From: S015-6 sp964384945
GTDB taxonomy: Bacteria; Desulfobacterota; DSWW01
DNA length: 10,657 nt
NCBI GenBank assembly: GCA_964384945.1
Contig: CAYLMK010000051.1
Location: 1 to 10,657 of the forward strand
Direction: 5' to 3'
The notes beneath the pieces were generated by a model. It saw nothing but the letters and a program-made list of their open reading frames with translations. It did no database searches and was not told where the DNA came from. Shown here piece after piece: positions 1-7,407 of this stretch. The translations under genes and the position numbers were made by a program. How positions within the stretch are numbered: position 1 is the stretch's first letter; the number at the start of each line of letters is the position of its first letter.

Positions 1-5
1 CAGAA

Positions 6-51
6 GAGAATACCTCTAAATTTCCTGTCTCATGCCCCGAATAGCGAAAGT
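6..51. repeat. Left copy of 46-bp terminal inverted repeat
   Basis: These 46 bases are the exact reverse complement of 10612-10657 at the other end of the window. The next nine bases (52-60) still match the right-hand copy at 7 of 9 positions, so the repeat may run to about 60. A perfect inverted repeat at both contig ends is typical of an assembly that stops inside a multicopy insertion sequence, with the element lying outside the window on each side. No transposase is visible here and I cannot assign an IS family. A composite-transposon-like arrangement is possible but less likely, given the housekeeping cargo. Confidence 0.85.
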
Positions 52-81
52 CGGGTTAGCGCCGCCCTGCTGGCCATCTCG

Positions 82-1449
82 GTGAACTTTTCCCGCAAGA
101 TCCAGGCCTTTCTCGATTCGTACGCAGCCGTCGGAAACTTTGAGCTGTACGCGAACGGGGTTCTGCTCTATCTGGCGGGCCTCCTCTGGCTCGTTTACCG
201 GGGATGGATCCGGGCCCTGCGAAAGCAGGAGGAACTGGAGGACATCGTCCTGAGCATTCATCCGGACGTTCTGCTCGTGGTGGACGAACAGGACCGGATC
301 CTCATTTGCAACGGCTCGGTGGCGAGGATGTTCGGCTACACGGCAAAGGAGATCACGGGACAGAAGACGGACCTCCTCGTGCTCGAGGCGATCTCGGACC
401 GGCAGAGCGAGCGAGGCTTCTACGATCGGGTCGAGAGGGAGGGGTTCTTCAAGGGGCTGGCGACCGGAAGGACGAAGCAGGGCGAGGCGGTTCCCATCGA
501 ACTGATCGTGGTGCCCCTGCGAAGGAGCGCGGGCAAGGTGCTCCTGCTTCAGGACATCTCGGAACGCAGGAAAGCGGAGGAGGAGATCCGCAGGCTCAAC
601 GACGAACTCGAGAAGCGCGTCAGGCAAAGGACCGCCCAGCTCCACCAGGCATTGAGCGAACTGAAGAAGCTCGACAAGACAAAGGACGCCTTCTTGTCCA
701 CGGTCTCGCACGAGTTGAGAACGCCTCTGACGTCGATCCGCTCCTTCTCGGAGATTCTGCTCAAATACGACGATGACAAGCCTGAAACGAGGCAGGAGTT
801 TCTCACGATCATCAATCGTGAGAGCGAGCGGCTCACACGGCTCATCGACGACATGATGGACCTGGCCAAGCTCGACGCCCGCAAGATGGCATGGAGCCTT
901 CGGCGGCTGGACCCGGAGGCGGTGGTCCGAAAGGCCGCCGGAATCGTCCAGGGGCTCCTCCTGGACAAGGGCCTGATTCTGGAAATCGAGGTTGAACCCG
1001 GCCTGCCTCGGGTAGAGACGGACGAGGACCGGATTCTTCAGGTGCTCTCGAACCTTCTGGGCAACGCGGTGAAATTCACTCCGGGCGGAGGCAGGATCCG
1101 CATCCGGGCCTCACGGGAGGGAGCGGCAGGGACCGCCGGGGAGATGCTTCACCTGACGGTATCGGACACGGGCATCGGCATCCCGGCCGAGGAACTGCCC
1201 TTCGTCTTCGATCGGTTCAAACAGGTGGGGAACACCTTGACCGACAAGCCCAAGGGCACCGGACTCGGCCTTTCCATCTGCAAAGAGATCCTCACGTGCC
1301 TGGGGGGCAGGATCTGGGCCGAGAGCACCCCCGGGGAGGGCAGCGCCTTCCACGTTCTTCTGCCCGTCGATTCGCCCCTTCGCGACAATCCGGTGGGAAG
1401 GAACCCCGAAGAGAAAAGCCCGCCAAAACCCGCCGAGGAGGAGCCCTGA
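82..1449 (+). CDS. PAS-domain sensor histidine kinase, probably 5'-truncated
   Basis: This is a membrane-attached two-component histidine kinase that would autophosphorylate on His and pass the phosphate to an unseen response regulator. Counting from the GTG at 82, there is one hydrophobic segment (about residues 22-40), a PAS domain (about 53-165), a charged coiled coil (about 160-200), a HisKA domain with phospho-acceptor H210 (SHELRTP), and an HATPase domain with N box (N324, N328), G1 DTGIGIP (362-368), F box and G2 GTGLGLSI (392-399). The C-terminus is complete. The N-terminus is doubtful: the frame stays open upstream to base 1, straight through the inverted repeat, with no in-frame ATG/GTG/TTG before 82 and no Shine-Dalgarno sequence before the GTG. 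Codons 52-81 read as hydrophobic (ending AALLAIS), like the end of an earlier membrane helix. I infer that the true start lies outside the window or was removed by an insertion element. No response regulator gene is adjacent. Confidence 0.9.
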   Translation: MNFSRKIQAFLDSYAAVGNFELYANGVLLYLAGLLWLVYRGWIRALRKQEELEDIVLSIHPDVLLVVDEQDRILICNGSVARMFGYTAKEITGQKTDLLVLEAISDRQSERGFYDRVEREGFFKGLATGRTKQGEAVPIELIVVPLRRSAGKVLLLQDISERRKAEEEIRRLNDELEKRVRQRTAQLHQALSELKKLDKTKDAFLSTVSHELRTPLTSIRSFSEILLKYDDDKPETRQEFLTIINRESERLTRLIDDMMDLAKLDARKMAWSLRRLDPEAVVRKAAGIVQGLLLDKGLILEIEVEPGLPRVETDEDRILQVLSNLLGNAVKFTPGGGRIRIRASREGAAGTAGEMLHLTVSDTGIGIPAEELPFVFDRFKQVGNTLTDKPKGTGLGLSICKEILTCLGGRIWAESTPGEGSAFHVLLPVDSPLRDNPVGRNPEEKSPPKPAEEEP

Positions 1450-1474
1450 GAAGGCCCGAGCCCCGCTCATCGGC

Positions 1475-1963
1475 TCAAGTCGCCAGTTCGATCCATTCCG
1501 CCCGCAGCGATTCCCCCTCCAGGTGCAAGATGGCCGCGGTGACCGGCAACCGGAAGCGCTTGGGCCCGGCGCTCCCAGGATTCAGGTAGACCACCCCGTT
1601 GCGCCGGGTCAGGGACGGCCTGTGGCTGTGACCGCTGATCACGGCCCGAAAGCCCGCAGCCGCCGGGTCCAGGTCGATCGCGTCAGCATCGTGAAGGACA
1701 TAGAACCGCGAACCGTCCACCTCGACCACCTCGGTTCTGCAGAGTTCCCGCGCCCACGGCCCTTCGTCCATGTTCCCCCGCACCGCCACCAGCGGAGCGA
1801 CCGGGCGAAGCTTATCCAGCACATCGCGGGAGCCCACGTCCCCGGCGTGGACGATCATTTCCACCCCGGCAAGGGCCTCGAGCAGTGCGGGCCGCACCAG
1901 GCCGTGGGTGTCCGAGACAACCCCGATCCGGTGCCGCCTCCCGCTTCTCGGCTTCGCGGGCAT
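1475..1963 (-). CDS. YfcE/MJ0936-family metallophosphoesterase
   Basis: This is a small calcineurin-like phosphodiesterase of 162 aa, the usual size for the YfcE/MJ0936 group. Members hydrolyse phosphodiester model substrates with two bound metals; the physiological substrate is generally unknown. All metal-site motifs are visible in order: SDTH (D18, H20), GD (D42), GN-x-D (N64), LHD (H91) and GHSH (H112, H114), followed by the family's YLNPGS. The ATG start is preceded by a GGGGGA stretch at suitable distance. It converges on the kinase gene, whose stop is only 25 bp away, with no obvious terminator between them. Four bases upstream of its start ends a possible 37-codon ORF, so the two may be translationally coupled. 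Confidence 0.93.
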   Translation of the reverse strand: MPAKPRSGRRHRIGVVSDTHGLVRPALLEALAGVEMIVHAGDVGSRDVLDKLRPVAPLVAVRGNMDEGPWARELCRTEVVEVDGSRFYVLHDADAIDLDPAAAGFRAVISGHSHRPSLTRRNGVVYLNPGSAGPKRFRLPVTAAILHLEGESLRAEWIELAT

Positions 1964-1967
1964 CCTG

Positions 1968-2081
1968 CTATCCCCCGGCGCGGGGCCACATCCTCTTGTT
2001 CAGGAAGCCCATCATCGCCTCTCCCAACCGCCTCGGCGGGGCGCTGTTTCCGGCGTTTTCCCGGGGCTTCGGGTCGTCCAT
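1968..2081 (-). CDS. Possible small protein (37 aa) upstream of the phosphoesterase
   Basis: An ATG at 2081 is preceded by GGAGGAG with 7 bases between, an optimal ribosome binding site. It opens 37 codons ending in TAG at 1970-1968, four bases before the phosphoesterase ATG. The peptide begins MDDPKPREN and ends MMGFLNKRMWPRAGG. It has no signal peptide or membrane helix: a polar, Pro/Arg-rich first half and a short amphipathic-looking second half. Third codon positions are almost all G or C, like the real genes here, although any frame in such DNA can look so. It may be a genuine small protein or a leader coupling translation to the phosphoesterase. I do not recognise a family. A competing ATG in another frame lies directly after the same Shine-Dalgarno sequence, at poor spacing. 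Confidence 0.45.
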   Translation of the reverse strand: MDDPKPRENAGNSAPPRRLGEAMMGFLNKRMWPRAGG

Positions 2082-2207
2082 CTTTCATCTCCTCCGGTGC
2101 CGTTGATGCCCGCCCGCCCATCCTACCACTCCGATTGACCGAAAAAAACCCGGCGTGCTAGCCTCTTTCCGATACCCCTCACAGAAGGTCGAGGCACGGA
2201 AACCTTG

Positions 2208-2885
2208 ATGATCGAGGCCGGGCGGCAGCGCACCCTCAGGCTCGTGATGCTGGATTGCGACGGCGTTCTTTTCGATTCGTTCCGGTCCAACGTGGCCTAC
2301 TACAACGCCGTGCTCGAAAAGATGGGCGAGCCAAGGCTGGATGAACATACGGAAAGACTCTGTCACGTCTATTCCACGCCCCAGCTCTTCGCTCACCTCT
2401 ATGCGGATGACCCGGAAAGGGCGAAAGAGGCGGAGCGGATCGCATACGGGATCGATTACCGCCCGTTCCTCGAATACATGGATCCGGTGCCCGGCCTGCA
2501 CGAAGTCCTCAGCGCTCTCAAGGCGTCCTACCGGGTCGCCCTGGCCACCAATCGAGGGAAATCCGTTCCCCCCCTTCTCGAGCGCTTTGGACTCCGGGAC
2601 GTCTTCGACGTGGTCTCCACGATCCTTGATGTCCCCCGGCCCAAGCCCGCGCCCGACATCCTGCTGCACTGCCTGGATAAGACGGGGCTCGCTCCGGAAG
2701 AGGCGGTGTACGTGGGCGACATGGAGAACGACAGGATCGCCGCCCAGGCTGCGGGCATTCCCTTCGTCCTAGTGGGCAATGGCATCCGGCACCCCTTGCG
2801 GGTCGATCGGCTCGAGGAACTGCCGGGTTTGCTGGAAAGGATGGAAAGGGATTCGGGGCGAGGGGCCTGGGGTCGGGGCCCCTGA
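2208..2885 (+). CDS. HAD-superfamily hydrolase (phosphoglycolate phosphatase-like)
   Basis: This is a cytosolic Mg-dependent phosphatase of HAD subfamily IA, 225 aa, normal for the family. Motif I is LDCDGV (nucleophile D16, acid D18). A helical cap follows (about 24-95), then motif II LATNRG (T114), motif III RPKPAPD (K146) and motif IV VYVGDMENDRIAAQAAG (D171, D175). The overall pattern is closest to Gph-like phosphatases, but substrate cannot be read from sequence. I prefer ATG 2208 over the overlapping TTG at 2205; neither has a strong Shine-Dalgarno sequence, only GAGG about 13 bases upstream. A TTGACC at 2135-2140 could be a -35 box but lacks a good -10. The LarA-like gene follows 65 bp downstream on the same strand, so co-transcription is plausible. 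Confidence 0.9.
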   Translation: MIEAGRQRTLRLVMLDCDGVLFDSFRSNVAYYNAVLEKMGEPRLDEHTERLCHVYSTPQLFAHLYADDPERAKEAERIAYGIDYRPFLEYMDPVPGLHEVLSALKASYRVALATNRGKSVPPLLERFGLRDVFDVVSTILDVPRPKPAPDILLHCLDKTGLAPEEAVYVGDMENDRIAAQAAGIPFVLVGNGIRHPLRVDRLEELPGLLERMERDSGRGAWGRGP

Positions 2886-2950
2886 CCACCCCTGCTTTTC
2901 GAGGCCGTCAGGTGCAGTGAGCAAGCTCCCCGCCGAATGGAGAAAGGCGT

Positions 2951-4480
2951 ATGCAACACAGAGTCTTCAGCGGTGACGATATGGTCAGCGTCTCCTTGCC
3001 CGAGGAGACCCGCTCGATCTTTCCCCCCGAGCCGGGACCGGGCCTGCGCGACTACGAATGGGCTGTCCGCCGGGCCCTCAGGGAGCCCCTGGGCTCCCCA
3101 CCCCTTGCGAGTCTCGTTCGGCCCGGAAGCCGCATCACCATCGCCTTTGACGACCCCTGCATTCCTCTGCCTCCCATGGCCAGGGACGTCAGGGGCCGCG
3201 CCATCGAGGTCGTCCTTGAGGAGCTCTACCGCGCCGGGGTCGGGAAGGAGCGGATCCGGCTGGTCTGCGCCATCGGGCTGCACCGCAAATGGACCCCTGC
3301 AGAGCTGCGCGTCCTTCTCGGTAGGCGGATCTGGAGGGAAATGGGGCCCTCCCGGATCGTAAACCATGACGCCGAGGACCCGGACGGGATCGTGGATCTG
3401 GGGCGAACCCCCGGGGGACATCCGGTTCGGGTGAACCGGCTGGTCGCGGAATCGGATCTGCTCATCTACGTCAACGTGAACTGGACCCCGATGAACGGCG
3501 GGTGGAAGTCGATCGCGGTCGGCCTCGGCTCCTTTGAGAGCATCCGCACCCACCACAAGGCGAGTGTTCTCGAGCAGGGGACCCTGATGGATCCCGCAAG
3601 GAGCCTGTACCACGGAATGATGGCGGAGATGGGCAGCGTCGTGTCCGGAGGCGCCCATGTCTTCACGATAGAGACCGTGGTGAACAACCGGGTCTGGGGC
3701 CCGGGGCTCGACCGGCTCCTCTCCGTGAACGAAAAGGGCCGGGCCGGACGGCTTTCTCCTTTCATGAGCTGGGCGGGCAGGCTTCCCGGGCGTTTCAAGC
3801 AGACCCTCTCCGCCTCCCTGCGAAGCGCCTACGAGCCGGTCGCCGTGCACGCCGGACGCGTCGACGATGTTCACCCGGCCACGCTTGCCACGCTGGCGCG
3901 GCAGCAGAACGTCACGGTGACCGGGCAGACCGACGCCCTGTTCCTGGCACTGCCCAACCTCTCCCCGTATTCCGTCTTCTCCAGGATCAACCCGATCCTG
4001 GCAACCAACATGGCGCTGGGCTACGTGTACAATCTGCATCAGAGAAGGCCCGTCGTTCGGGACGGCGGGGTACTGATCCTGATGAACCCGTTCGTGCCCG
4101 GGTTCCACCCGCGGCATCACCCCTCCTACCGGGAACTCTATGATCGGGTCCTTTCCCAGACCCGCGATCCGGGCGAGATCGAGGCGGGCTTCATGGACGA
4201 TTTCGCCAAGAGGGTCGGCTACGTCGACCGGTACCGCCGCGACCATGCCTATCACGGCGTCCACCCGATCTTCGTATGGTCCTGGGGATGCATGGCCCTG
4301 AAACGTCTCGCCGAGATCCTCGTGGTCGGCGCTCGAGACCCGGCCGTCGTGGAGCGCCTGGGCTTCAGGCCCGTCCCGAGCCTGGAGCGGGCCCTGGCCA
4401 TCGCCCGGGAGCGTCTGGGAAAGGGCTTCTCCATGACCCACGTTGCCGTACCCCCGATATTCGTGACAGAGGTTCTCTGA
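2951..4480 (+). CDS. LarA/DUF2088-family protein (nickel-pincer racemase-like)
   Basis: This 509-aa protein belongs to the LarA (lactate racemase)/DUF2088 family. Lactobacillus LarA binds a nickel-pincer nucleotide through Lys184 and His200 and uses His108 and His174 as acid/base pair. Here GGWKS (K186) and THHK (H202) match the cofactor lysine and nickel histidine, and GLHR (H111) matches His108. NHD (139) and the C-terminal family signature PSLERALA are also present. The DD-x-T-R-P substrate motif is altered: D67-D68 are kept but the arginine position is I71. No histidine lies about ten residues before K186, where His174 should be. It is therefore probably not a lactate racemase but an isomerase or epimerase of another hydroxy acid, or a diverged function. 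No larB, larC or larE (cofactor synthesis) is in the window. The start is well supported by GGAGAAAGG at 2939-2947. It is longer than typical LarA (about 425 aa), with extra sequence mainly in the middle. Confidence 0.85.
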   Translation: MQHRVFSGDDMVSVSLPEETRSIFPPEPGPGLRDYEWAVRRALREPLGSPPLASLVRPGSRITIAFDDPCIPLPPMARDVRGRAIEVVLEELYRAGVGKERIRLVCAIGLHRKWTPAELRVLLGRRIWREMGPSRIVNHDAEDPDGIVDLGRTPGGHPVRVNRLVAESDLLIYVNVNWTPMNGGWKSIAVGLGSFESIRTHHKASVLEQGTLMDPARSLYHGMMAEMGSVVSGGAHVFTIETVVNNRVWGPGLDRLLSVNEKGRAGRLSPFMSWAGRLPGRFKQTLSASLRSAYEPVAVHAGRVDDVHPATLATLARQQNVTVTGQTDALFLALPNLSPYSVFSRINPILATNMALGYVYNLHQRRPVVRDGGVLILMNPFVPGFHPRHHPSYRELYDRVLSQTRDPGEIEAGFMDDFAKRVGYVDRYRRDHAYHGVHPIFVWSWGCMALKRLAEILVVGARDPAVVERLGFRPVPSLERALAIARERLGKGFSMTHVAVPPIFVTEVL

Positions 4481-4687
4481 CGGCCTGAGACCGCCCGGCC
4501 GCAGCCTGATCCGGTCAAGGCGCGGGCCGGTTCCTCGGGAAGCGAGAGGGAAGAAACCCCCGTTTGACGCCCTTCGGGAAAAATCCTCAGGGCCCGCGAT
4601 GGAACATAACTTATTGATTTTTAACACATTATTTATGAAGCGCCGAGTCAAGCGAAGGCGCCCCTCGATCGGCACGGATTTTTTCCC

Positions 4688-4715
4688 TTGACAGGAATCG
4701 GCATCTAGATATAGT
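4688..4715 (+). promoter_or_regulatory. Sigma70-type promoter of nrdDG
   Basis: A perfect -35 TTGACA (4688-4693) is followed after 16 bp by TATAGT (4710-4715, 5 of 6 to consensus). This predicts transcription starting near 4722 and a leader of roughly 117 nt. The -10 lies inside the first NrdR-like box, the arrangement expected for repression. Confidence 0.75.
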
Positions 4716-4749
4716 AGACAGCTATCCCGCACGCCACAAGATATGGTCG
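4702..4749. promoter_or_regulatory. Pair of NrdR-like boxes
   Basis: Two 16-bp sites, 4702-4717 (core CTAGATATAGT) and 4734-4749 (core CAAGATATGGT), resemble the NrdR box consensus ACACwATATATwGTGT in its central 11 bases (10 of 11 and 9 of 11). Both replace the seventh position with G. Their starts are 32 bp apart, about three helical turns, which is the known spacing of paired NrdR boxes in nrd promoters. The first covers the -10 element and the second lies just after the predicted start. NrdR is the ATP/dATP-sensing repressor of ribonucleotide reductase genes, so placement, spacing and target gene agree. The outer bases of each box are poorly conserved. Confidence 0.7.
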
Positions 4750-4838
4750 ACATTAGAATCCACTTGAAATAACATACATCAATTACTTGGATTACATGAA
4801 ACTTCCTTCGCGTTGTTCCGCGTAAACAAGGAGGCAAG

Positions 4839-7403
4839 ATGGCGCAGGCATACGTCGAGCCGCAGGCGAGGGTCAAGCCGGCGTTCCTCCACCTCACGGA
4901 CGAGAATTACTGCATCCGGAAGCGGGACGGAAAGATCGTCCCCTTTGACCAAGAGAGAATCACGCAGGCCATCTTCAGTGCAATGAAGGCAGTGGACATG
5001 GAGGACCGGGACGAGGCCGTTCGCTGCTCGAACGAGGTCTGCGAGACCCTTCTCAAGCAGATCCATCCCCGCTCGATCCCCGCGGTCGAACAGATCCAGG
5101 ACATCGTGGAAGATGTTCTGATCAACCGGAGGCATGCCAGAACCGTCAAGGCCTACATCCTCTACCGTGAACAGCACACCCGGTTGCGGGAGACCAAGAG
5201 CCTGCTTCTGGACATCAAGAACACGATGGACGGCTACCTCAGCCAGGCCGACTGGCGGGTCCGCGAAAACAGCAACGTGAACTATTCCCTGGGAGGGCTG
5301 ATCCTCCACAACTCCGGAACGGTGACCGCCAATTACTGGCTCAACAACATCTACACCAAAGACATCGCCAATGCCCATCGAAACGGAACCATCCACATTC
5401 ACGACCTGTGCATGTTCTCCGGCTACTGCGCGGGCTGGAGCTTGAAGCAGCTTCTGCAGGAGGGACTCGGCGGCGTCCCCAACAAGATCAGTTCCCACCC
5501 CCCCCATCACCTGAGCACGCTCGTGGCCCAGATGGTCAATTTCCTTGGGGTTCTGCAGAACGAGTGGGCGGGCGCACAGGCCTTCTCGAGCTTCGACACC
5601 TACCTGGCCCCCTTCATCCGGCATGACGAGATCGGCTACCGGGAGGTGAAGCAGAACATCCAGAGCTTCATCTTCGGGGTGAACACTCCGAGCCGCTGGG
5701 GCTCCCAGGCCCCCTTCACGAACATCACGCTGGACTGGGTCGTTCCCCAGGATCTGAAGGACGAGCCCGTCATCCTGGGGGGCAAGGAGCAGGCAAGCTG
5801 CTACGGGGAGTACCAGAAAGAGATGGACATGATCAACCGCGCCTTCCTGGAGGTCATGATGGAAGGGGACGCGGCGGGCCGGGGCTTTCCCTACCCCATC
5901 CCCACGTACAACATCACCGAGGAGTTCGACTGGAACAGCGAGAACGCGGAGCTCCTCTTCCAGATGACCGCCAAGTACGGCACTCCCTATTTTCAGAATT
6001 TCATCAACAGCGATCTTCGGCCGGGGGACGTGCGCTCCATGTGCTGCCGGCTTCAGCTGGACAAGCGGGAACTCAAGAAGAAGGGAGGAGGCCTGTTCGG
6101 GGCGGCCGAGCTCACGGGGTCGATCGGCGTGGTCACCGTCAATCTGCCGAGACTGGGCTACCTTTCCAGGAGCAGAGAGGAATTCCGCGAACGGCTCGGC
6201 AGGGCCATGGACGTCGCCCGGGACTCCCTGGAGATCAAGCGGGGCGTCATCACGAGGCTGATGAACGAGGGGCTCTTCCCTTACTCGAAGAGATACCTCG
6301 GCACCTGGGACAACCATTTCTCCACCATCGGCCTCGTGGGCATGAACGAGTGCTGCACGAATTTTCTGGGCAAGGACCTCGTCAGCGAGGAAGGCAGACA
6401 GTTCACCCTCGAGGTGCTCGACTTCATGCGGGAGCGGCTCATTGAATACCAGGAGTCGACCGGGAATCTCTACAACCTGGAGGCCACGCCCGCCGAGTCC
6501 ACCTCCTACCGGCTTGCCAAGATCGACAAGGAAATCTACCCGGAAATCAGGACGGCCGGAAAGGATGCCCCCTATTACACGAACTCGACCCAACTCCCGG
6601 TGGACTATACGTCGGATCTCTTCCGCGCCCTGGACCTGCAGGAGGAGATTCAGAGGAAGTACACCGGCGGAACGGTCTTCCACAGTTTCCTCGGGGAGAG
6701 CATCGAGGACCCGGAGGCCTGCAAGAGGCTGGTGAAAAAGATCGCAGAAAACTACCGTATCCCCTACTATACGATCTCCCCCACCTTTTCCGTCTGCGCG
6801 GACCATGGATACCTCAAGGGACAGCAGCAGAAATGCCCGTCATGCGGAAGAGAGACCGAGGTTTACGCCAGGATCGTGGGCTACTACCGCCCCGTCAAGA
6901 ACTGGAACAGGGGAAAGGCGGAGGAATACCTGGACCGACGGCTTTTTGCGATCGAGCCCTCGGCCAATGTGATCCCCCTTCACGGAACGGACAAGCCCGT
7001 CGCGGCGGACGAGAGGAAACCCGCCGGAACGGAAGACCTTTCCGCGGCCAGGCCGGAGGTCCGCTCCATGCCGATCCTGGAGCTCAACAGCTTCATCAAG
7101 CATCGCAGCCATCGCGTGAACGGTTCGAGCGACTGGAAGCTGTTCACCAAACCGAACTGCTCGAAATGCGATCAGGTGAAGAGGGACCTGGGCACGCTCG
7201 ATCTTCACGTCGAGATCCTTGACCTCCAGGAAACTGCGGGACGCAAGCTCTTCACGCAGTACTATCGGCAACTGCGGGACAAGCTCACGCGCAACGACGA
7301 GGGGGAGATGAACCTTCCTGTCCTGCTCAAGGTCGCCGGGGACGGCCGCATTCTCCAGTGGGCCGCCGGTCCGGGCGAAATCCGGGAGATCCTCCGAGAC
7401 TAG
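4839..7403 (+). CDS. nrdD: Anaerobic (class III) ribonucleoside-triphosphate reductase with C-terminal glutaredoxin-like domain
   Basis: This enzyme reduces ribonucleotides to deoxyribonucleotides using a glycyl radical, under anaerobic conditions. An ATP-cone allosteric domain spans about residues 24-118. The catalytic barrel contains YCAGW (C197), MCCRL (C402/C403, thiyl radical region), NECC and NLEATPAE (546-553). A Zn-site region has C653, CPSC (C666, C669) and possibly H656 as fourth ligand. The glycyl radical loop RIVGYYRP places the radical at G681. Typical NrdD proteins end soon after this loop; here about 60 linker residues lead to an extra domain (about 764-854) with KPNCSKC (C774, C777) and a LPVLL cis-Pro motif (P827), which reads as a glutaredoxin/NrdH-like fold. 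This suggests a tethered dithiol electron donor in place of the formate used by the E. coli enzyme. AAGGAGG sits 4 bases before the ATG. nrdG follows 4 bp after the stop. Confidence 0.95.
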   Translation: MAQAYVEPQARVKPAFLHLTDENYCIRKRDGKIVPFDQERITQAIFSAMKAVDMEDRDEAVRCSNEVCETLLKQIHPRSIPAVEQIQDIVEDVLINRRHARTVKAYILYREQHTRLRETKSLLLDIKNTMDGYLSQADWRVRENSNVNYSLGGLILHNSGTVTANYWLNNIYTKDIANAHRNGTIHIHDLCMFSGYCAGWSLKQLLQEGLGGVPNKISSHPPHHLSTLVAQMVNFLGVLQNEWAGAQAFSSFDTYLAPFIRHDEIGYREVKQNIQSFIFGVNTPSRWGSQAPFTNITLDWVVPQDLKDEPVILGGKEQASCYGEYQKEMDMINRAFLEVMMEGDAAGRGFPYPIPTYNITEEFDWNSENAELLFQMTAKYGTPYFQNFINSDLRPGDVRSMCCRLQLDKRELKKKGGGLFGAAELTGSIGVVTVNLPRLGYLSRSREEFRERLGRAMDVARDSLEIKRGVITRLMNEGLFPYSKRYLGTWDNHFSTIGLVGMNECCTNFLGKDLVSEEGRQFTLEVLDFMRERLIEYQESTGNLYNLEATPAESTSYRLAKIDKEIYPEIRTAGKDAPYYTNSTQLPVDYTSDLFRALDLQEEIQRKYTGGTVFHSFLGESIEDPEACKRLVKKIAENYRIPYYTISPTFSVCADHGYLKGQQQKCPSCGRETEVYARIVGYYRPVKNWNRGKAEEYLDRRLFAIEPSANVIPLHGTDKPVAADERKPAGTEDLSAARPEVRSMPILELNSFIKHRSHRVNGSSDWKLFTKPNCSKCDQVKRDLGTLDLHVEILDLQETAGRKLFTQYYRQLRDKLTRNDEGEMNLPVLLKVAGDGRILQWAAGPGEIREILRD

Positions 7404-7407
7404 CCGC

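Larger units (their letters stand above)
4481..4838. other. 358-bp gene-free regulatory region upstream of nrdD
   Basis: No credible gene lies here; the long minus-strand frame crossing it is a shadow. The first 120 bp are GC-rich and hold no convincing terminator for the LarA-like gene. At 4604-4640 the sequence turns abruptly AT-rich, which could serve as an UP element or binding region. A GCGCC/GGCGC 5-bp stem with a 12-base loop follows shortly after, not close enough to the later T run (about 4679-4684) to be a clear terminator. The nrdD promoter and paired NrdR-like boxes occupy 4688-4749. About 117 bases of untranslated leader follow, ending in AAGGAGG at 4828-4834, four bases before the nrdD ATG. 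I see no riboswitch. Confidence 0.7.

Noticed and set aside
1458..1476. GAGCC/GGCTC hairpin between convergent kinase and phosphoesterase genes
   Set aside because: It has only five base pairs, a nine-base loop and no T run on either strand, so it is not a supportable terminator.
2135..2164. Possible promoter TTGACC ... TAGCCT before the HAD gene
   Set aside because: The -35 is fair but the -10 matches only 3 of 6 with an 18-bp spacer.
4614..4627. FNR-like half-palindrome TTGAT-N4-AACAC
   Set aside because: Only the first half matches TTGAT-N4-ATCAA, and the centre is about 100 bp upstream of the predicted nrdD start rather than near -41. Anaerobic control would be attractive, but the site is too weak to call.
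2528..4897. 789-codon open frame on the minus strand
   Set aside because: It lies antisense to the LarA-like gene and runs through the nrdD promoter. It has no family motifs and a Gly/Pro/Arg/Asp/His-rich composition typical of shadows in GC-rich DNA.
4779..6806. 675-codon open frame on the minus strand
   Set aside because: It is antisense to nrdD, whose own frame carries all expected motifs. The opposite frame is open only because third positions are G/C.
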